Below are positions 7,026 through 9,915 of a stretch of DNA of 9,915 nucleotides, piece by piece (position 1 is the stretch's first letter; the number at the start of each line of letters is the position of its first letter). The notes below the pieces were generated by a model, which was given only the letters and a program-made list of their open reading frames with translations, was not told the origin of the DNA and searched no databases. Origin of the DNA: Flavobacteriales bacterium (GTDB lineage: Bacteria > Bacteroidota > Bacteroidia > Flavobacteriales > Flavobacteriaceae); assembly GCA_027031025.1 (NCBI GenBank), contig JALVEJ010000175.1:1-9915 (forward strand), given 5' to 3'. The translations under genes and the position numbers were made by a program.

Positions 7026-7636
7026 AAATAATATGTGTCGGGCGTAATTATGCCAAACATATCAACGAATTGGAGAATGAAAAACCAAGCGAACCGGTAT
7101 TGTTTATCAAACCTGATTCTGCTATTTTACCCAACAGAAACCCTTTGGTTTTGCCGGATTTTGCCAAAGCGTTTCATTATGAAGTGGAATTAGTCGTCAA
7201 AATCAATAAACTCGGTAAATATATCGACCCGAAGTTTGCCCACCGCTATTATGATGAAATAGGACTAGGGATTGATGTGACAGCAAGAGACTTGCAAGAG
7301 TACCTCAAGGCCAAAGGCTTACCATGGGAAAAAGCCAAAGCTTTTGATAATTCGGCCGTTGTTAGTCGTGAATTTTTACCGAAATCAAATTTTGCCGATT
7401 TGCAAGACATCCATTTTAGTTTAAAGAAAAACGATGAAATAGTTCAAAAAGGCTATACCGGCGATATGCTTTGGCAGATAGATGAACTAATTGGTTACAT
7501 ATCGAGATTTTTCACTCTAAAAAAAGGCGATTTGATTTTTACGGGAACGCCTGCCGGCGTAGGCAAGATGCAATTGAACGACGTATTTACCGGTTATATT
7601 GAAAATCGTGAGATGTTTCGTATTAAAGTAAAATAA
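7022..7636 (+). CDS. Fumarylacetoacetate hydrolase (FAH) family protein
   Basis: 204 residues, the length of the short single-domain FAH proteins (YcgM/FAHD1 type). It opens MKIICVGRNYAKHINEL, the family's N-terminal strand with G-R-N-Y. The metal-binding acidic residues are seen as E54 and E56 in HYEVELVV and D85 in GIDVTARDLQ; further marks are PWEKAKAFDN (101-110) and IFTGTPAGVG (172-181). Members of this type act on small oxo-acids such as acylpyruvates, or convert the enol form of oxaloacetate; which applies cannot be read from the sequence. It acts in the cytosol with Mg2+ or Mn2+. The start codon overlaps the stop of the oligopeptidase gene by four bases (ATGA), so the two are translated from one message. 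There is no obvious biochemical link to the peptidase. The gene ends 15 bases from the convergent nucleotidase gene without a visible terminator hairpin. Confidence 0.92.
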   Translation: MKIICVGRNYAKHINELENEKPSEPVLFIKPDSAILPNRNPLVLPDFAKAFHYEVELVVKINKLGKYIDPKFAHRYYDEIGLGIDVTARDLQEYLKAKGLPWEKAKAFDNSAVVSREFLPKSNFADLQDIHFSLKKNDEIVQKGYTGDMLWQIDELIGYISRFFTLKKGDLIFTGTPAGVGKMQLNDVFTGYIENREMFRIKVK

Positions 7637-7651
7637 GCTTAGGCAAAAAAA

Positions 7652-8347
7652 CTACAATATATCTTTTATTTCCAACAAATGTTTTACTTTCGGAATGATT
7701 TTAAAATCAACATCACTCGTATCTTCCGGATCAAAATGTATGGCATGCATTCCAACATTGCGGGCGCCTAACACATCGGATTGAAAATTGTCGCCAATCA
7801 TATAACTTTGGTGCGCAAAAGTGCCGGCTTTGTTTAAGGCATAGTTAAAAACTTGGGGGTGCGGTTTGAGTTTCCCTGTTTCTTCGGAAGTTATCATCAA
7901 TTCAAAATACGGTTCCAATCCTGAATGTCGCATTTTATCACTCTGCACTTCGGCAAAACCATTAGTCAAAATATGCAAACGGTATTTCTCTTTTAAATAA
8001 TCTAAGATTTCGAGAGCGCCATCCATTAAAATATGTTCTTGTTTGAGAAAATCGAGATAGTCATCTGCCAGTTTTTCGATAAGTGATTGAGCCACTTCAA
8101 TATTTAAAGCAATAAATGTGTCAATCAAGCGTCCGTATTTGACTTCGGTTTTGGTTTTTTGTTGCTTGGCATATTGTTCCCAATATTGCCGGTTAATTGG
8201 TTCATAAGTTGCTAGAAAATCATCTAATAAAACGGGAATTTGATATTTTTTTAACAATTTGTCAAAAGCCGAATTTGAATTGGCTTCAAAATCCCACAAC
8301 GTATGATCCAAGTCAAAAAAAATATCGGTGATTTTAGTTTTTAACAT
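7652..8347 (-). CDS. yjjG: YjjG-type HAD nucleotidase
   Basis: 231 residues, HAD superfamily subclass with an alpha-helical cap, matching the YjjG noncanonical pyrimidine nucleotidase group (E. coli member 225 residues). The catalytic motifs are complete: motif I FFDLDHTLWDF with nucleophile D12 and acid/base D14, motif II LTNGF with T128, motif III TGKLKPHP with K161, motif IV GDNFQSD with D186 and D191. The helical cap lies between about 20 and 105. The W after D-H-T-L and the N-G-F in motif II are typical of the YjjG branch rather than phosphoglycolate phosphatases. YjjG removes phosphate from nonstandard and excess pyrimidine nucleoside monophosphates such as dUMP and dTMP analogues, protecting DNA from their incorporation. 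The ATG at 8347 lies inside the end of the upstream deacetylase-like gene (14-base overlap), so translation is coupled. No own promoter is seen. Confidence 0.92.
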   Translation of the reverse strand: MLKTKITDIFFDLDHTLWDFEANSNSAFDKLLKKYQIPVLLDDFLATYEPINRQYWEQYAKQQKTKTEVKYGRLIDTFIALNIEVAQSLIEKLADDYLDFLKQEHILMDGALEILDYLKEKYRLHILTNGFAEVQSDKMRHSGLEPYFELMITSEETGKLKPHPQVFNYALNKAGTFAHQSYMIGDNFQSDVLGARNVGMHAIHFDPEDTSDVDFKIIPKVKHLLEIKDIL

Positions 8348-9644
8348 CGGTAAAATGTTTTATAGTGCTGATATACAAATCATTCCAGGGTTTCCATTCT
8401 TTTAAATCGGATAAAATAAAATTATGAAAAACCGGATAAAAGTGCCCTTTGTATGTCTTAATAATTTCACCCTGCTCCAAGATAATTTTAAGGGCTTTAT
8501 CCGGATTAAGGCGGTATTGATATTTGAGCATAACATCGGAAATGTTGACCGGATGCAAGCTTAAATGGGTCTCGGTTTCATTTTCAATATCATAAAATTT
8601 AAAAGGAACCGAAGTGCCTGCTCTAAACCCGATTTTATGATTATATCCCATAGAAAAATCGTTTTTAAGCTCTTCTTCGTTATAAATTTGATAGGTTGAA
8701 GGAATTTTTATGCGATTGAAATGCGCCCGCACTTTCTCAACTGGTTTGTGAATAATATTCTCCAATTTATGAATTTCTTTTTCAATAATTTCCTCGTCAT
8801 CAACAGCGTAATAGGAAGTCAACAAGCCAGTATCTGCATAGTCGGCCAAAAATTTTATTTGTGATTGATAATCATGTTTGTTCATAGAAATATTATGGTC
8901 AAACAAGCTGTAAGTCGTTAATAAATGAAAAAAGGTTAAAGGATGCTTGTATTTCTTTTTGAGTTTTAATATCCGGTCAAACGTATCATACGGGTCTTTT
9001 TTACCGGTTAAATAGACCCGGTTGCGTAACCAAAATTTTTTCAATCTGACATGAAATAAGTCATCAAAACCTCCCAATAAAAATCTAATAAAGGATTTGC
9101 CTTGATAAAGTCGCGCCATGCTGACATTGAGCAATGGTTCAAAGTAAAAGTTGCGGTCTTTAAAAGTTAATCCGGGAAACCGCTGTTGCAAACTGTTTTT
9201 AAATTTTTCAATCCATATTTCGACAATTGGTTTGTTTAGCATATTGTGTTGCATCAATACACTGTTTTTGTAAGCATATCGTTCATGCTTATCTATCTGA
9301 TGCGGCAAATATTCTTCGTAGCGGGATAATAAAAAAAAGCTTGCGGCAAATAAGTCAAATGGAATATTAGAATTTTGAACCTCAAAAAACACAGGTATAT
9401 TATCCCAAAAACCGAATTTTATTTCATGAAATTTAACACCTTGTTGGAATAAAAGCGGGTGTGATTGAATATGAAATTCACCCCCCAGTGCTTGCGGCGC
9501 ATACGAAAATTTGGGACCGTTGAAGGCTATAAACTCTTCAATTTTGGTAGTAAACTTAACTTCTTTAAGCATCAAATTGTTAAACAAATGCCTGAAAATA
9601 TAGTTGACACGAGGCGTCATTTTATGTATGTAAACCAAAATCAT
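8334..9644 (-). CDS. Deacetylase-fold (DUF7033/NodB-like) protein, probably inactive
   Basis: 436 residues, the usual length of a Bacteroidota family annotated as polysaccharide deacetylase with an N-terminal DUF7033 region. Diagnostic segments from memory of the family: MILVYIHKMTPRVNYIFRHL at the start, SHPLLFQQG (61-69), IPFDLFAASFFLLSRYEEYL (94-113), KKDPYDTFD (215-223), FFHLLTTYSLFDHNIS (238-253), SMGYNHKIGFRAGT (331-344) and the end HFYPVFHNFILSD. Where relatives carry an Asp pair (I-D-[IV]-D before a G-G) this protein reads LNVSMA (172-177), and where they carry G-[IL]-H-P-S-Y it reads GLLTSYY (273-279), so the metal-site residues appear lost. There is no signal peptide or membrane segment. 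It may still bind carbohydrate, or have another role. The first ATG is chosen because the family start motif begins there; Met9 is the alternative. It forms an overlapping pair with the YjjG gene. Confidence 0.8.
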   Translation of the reverse strand: MILVYIHKMTPRVNYIFRHLFNNLMLKEVKFTTKIEEFIAFNGPKFSYAPQALGGEFHIQSHPLLFQQGVKFHEIKFGFWDNIPVFFEVQNSNIPFDLFAASFFLLSRYEEYLPHQIDKHERYAYKNSVLMQHNMLNKPIVEIWIEKFKNSLQQRFPGLTFKDRNFYFEPLLNVSMARLYQGKSFIRFLLGGFDDLFHVRLKKFWLRNRVYLTGKKDPYDTFDRILKLKKKYKHPLTFFHLLTTYSLFDHNISMNKHDYQSQIKFLADYADTGLLTSYYAVDDEEIIEKEIHKLENIIHKPVEKVRAHFNRIKIPSTYQIYNEEELKNDFSMGYNHKIGFRAGTSVPFKFYDIENETETHLSLHPVNISDVMLKYQYRLNPDKALKIILEQGEIIKTYKGHFYPVFHNFILSDLKEWKPWNDLYISTIKHFTDVKN

Positions 9645-9719
9645 TGGGCAAATTTACATTTTTTATCATTATTATTGAGGGTCTATATTGATTTAAGTGG
9701 GTAATATATATAATATCTC
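9645..9719. other. AT-rich spacer before the repeat array
   Basis: This stretch holds the -7 box of the minus-strand gene near its left end and otherwise only AT-rich sequence with TA-step runs around 9702-9716. No ORF, RNA gene or terminator hairpin is visible in it. Confidence 0.5.
9649..9656 (-). promoter_or_regulatory. -7 promoter element of the deacetylase-like/yjjG pair
   Basis: The minus strand reads TAAATTTG, a full TAnnTTTG match, four bases before the ATG at 9644. Transcription from it would start at about the A of the ATG, giving a leaderless message. No TTTG/TTG -33 element is evident at the right spacing. If the second Met (9620) were the true start there would be a leader of about 20 nt. 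Confidence 0.4.
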
Positions 9720-9746
9720 AAATAATAATGTCACCCCTTCGGGGTT
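9720..9746 (-). repeat. Repeat unit 1, minus orientation
   Basis: On the minus strand it reads AACCCCGAAGGGGTGACAT followed by TATTATTT. The palindrome ACCCC/GGGGT spans 9733-9745 around TTC (plus-strand reading). It differs from the plus-oriented units by A for T in the loop and in the AT tail. Confidence 0.85.
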
Positions 9747-9770
9747 CAAAGACTTTGTTTTATTGTTTTC

Positions 9771-9797
9771 TTATAATAATGTCAGCCCTTCGGGCTT
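9771..9797 (-). repeat. Repeat unit 2, minus orientation, with a compensated stem change
   Basis: On the minus strand it reads AAGCCCGAAGGGCTGACAT followed by TATTATAA. Relative to unit 1 the second stem base and its partner are both exchanged (AGCCC/GGGCT at 9784-9796), which keeps all five base pairs. Confidence 0.85.
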
Positions 9798-9805
9798 ATT
9801 TGATA

Positions 9806-9832
9806 AACCCCGTAGGGGTGATATATTTATAG
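9806..9832 (+). repeat. Repeat unit 3, plus orientation
   Basis: AACCCCGTAGGGGTGATAT followed by ATTTATAG. The palindrome is at 9807-9819. It is identical over all 27 bases to unit 4, and starts only 8 bases after unit 2 ends, so units 2 and 3 point away from each other. Confidence 0.9.
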
Positions 9833-9857
9833 ATTAAACAATAAAAAACCACCATTG

Positions 9858-9884
9858 AACCCCGTAGGGGTGATATATTTATAG
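9858..9884 (+). repeat. Repeat unit 4, plus orientation
   Basis: An exact copy of unit 3, 52 bp further on, with its palindrome at 9859-9871. The 25 bases between the two units are unrelated to the spacer on the other side. Confidence 0.9.
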
Positions 9885-9908
9885 TAAATCTATGACGTTA
9901 AAAACATA

Positions 9909-9915
9909 AACCCCG
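9909..9915 (+). repeat. Repeat unit 5, cut by the window edge
   Basis: Only the first seven bases (AACCCCG) are present. The position, 51 bp after the start of unit 4, is exactly where the next unit is expected, so the array very probably continues past the window. Confidence 0.6.

Larger units (their letters stand above)
9720..9915. repeat. Array of short palindromic repeats with two opposed orientations
   Basis: Five copies of a 27-bp unit, the last cut by the window edge. Each starts with a 13-bp palindrome (five-base arms around three bases, e.g. ACCCC GTA GGGGT) followed by an AT-rich arm GAYAT.TTATA-like. Units at 9720-9746 and 9771-9797 read on the minus strand, units at 9806-9832, 9858-9884 and 9909-9915 (partial) on the plus strand. 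Start-to-start distances within each half are 51 or 52 bp. The intervening 24-25 bp segments differ from each other. The two plus units are identical over 27 bp; the minus units differ from each other by a paired change in the stem. It resembles REP-like interspersed repeats seen in many Bacteroidota genomes. Confidence 0.9.

Noticed and set aside
9465..9704. Plus-strand ORF of 79 codons across the start of the deacetylase-like gene
   Set aside because: It is mostly antisense to a well-supported gene, has no promoter of its own and shows no recognisable domain.
9720..9915. CRISPR array
   Set aside because: Repeats of 27 bp with 24-25 bp spacers look CRISPR-like at first, but the units switch orientation midway, the spacers are shorter than normal, the repeat varies between halves, and no cas gene is present in the window.

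Overview
The window looks like ordinary chromosome from a Bacteroidota (Flavobacteriia-type) bacterium. The signs are low GC, A-rich start regions with no Shine-Dalgarno motif, promoter -7 boxes of the form TAnnTTTG, several short lipoproteins, one with the lipoprotein surface-export signal C-K-E-D-E, and families typical of that phylum (DUF5723, DUF7033-type deacetylase-like protein, FKBP lipoprotein with aspartate-rich repeats). I see no phage, IS element, rRNA or tRNA gene. No gene-free stretch inside the window exceeds 300 bases; the longest is 271 bases at the right edge.

Layout: (1) 1-1360, minus strand: a lipoprotein of unknown function followed 3 nt later by a DUF5723-type outer-membrane protein that runs off the left edge. 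(2) 1361-1497: a divergent intergenic region with a -7 box on each strand; the miaB-side box lies in a perfect 8-bp inverted repeat next to the start codon. (3) 1498-2946: miaB, tRNA methylthiotransferase. (4) 3060-3518: a small lipoprotein of unknown function, meeting tail to tail with (5) 3521-4396, minus strand: a surface FKBP-type prolyl isomerase lipoprotein with a calcium-binding-type repeat tail. (6) 4520-7636, plus strand: an S4/Hsp15-type RNA-binding protein, oligopeptidase B, and a fumarylacetoacetate-hydrolase family enzyme that overlaps the peptidase by 4 bases. (7) 7652-9644, minus strand: a two-gene overlapping unit, a deacetylase-fold protein whose metal-site motifs look lost and a YjjG-type HAD nucleotidase. 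(8) 9645-9915: an AT-rich region holding an array of short palindromic repeats, two units in one orientation and three in the other.

Functionally the window mixes housekeeping (tRNA modification, S4 RNA-binding protein, nucleotide house-cleaning, cytosolic peptide degradation, small-molecule hydrolysis) with cell-envelope proteins of mostly unknown role. No large undescribed system is evident. The points most worth attention are the bidirectional palindrome array at the right edge, the apparent active-site loss in the deacetylase-like protein, the surface FKBP/repeat fusion, the palindrome over the miaB promoter, and a marked excess of CCGG over GGCC across the window.
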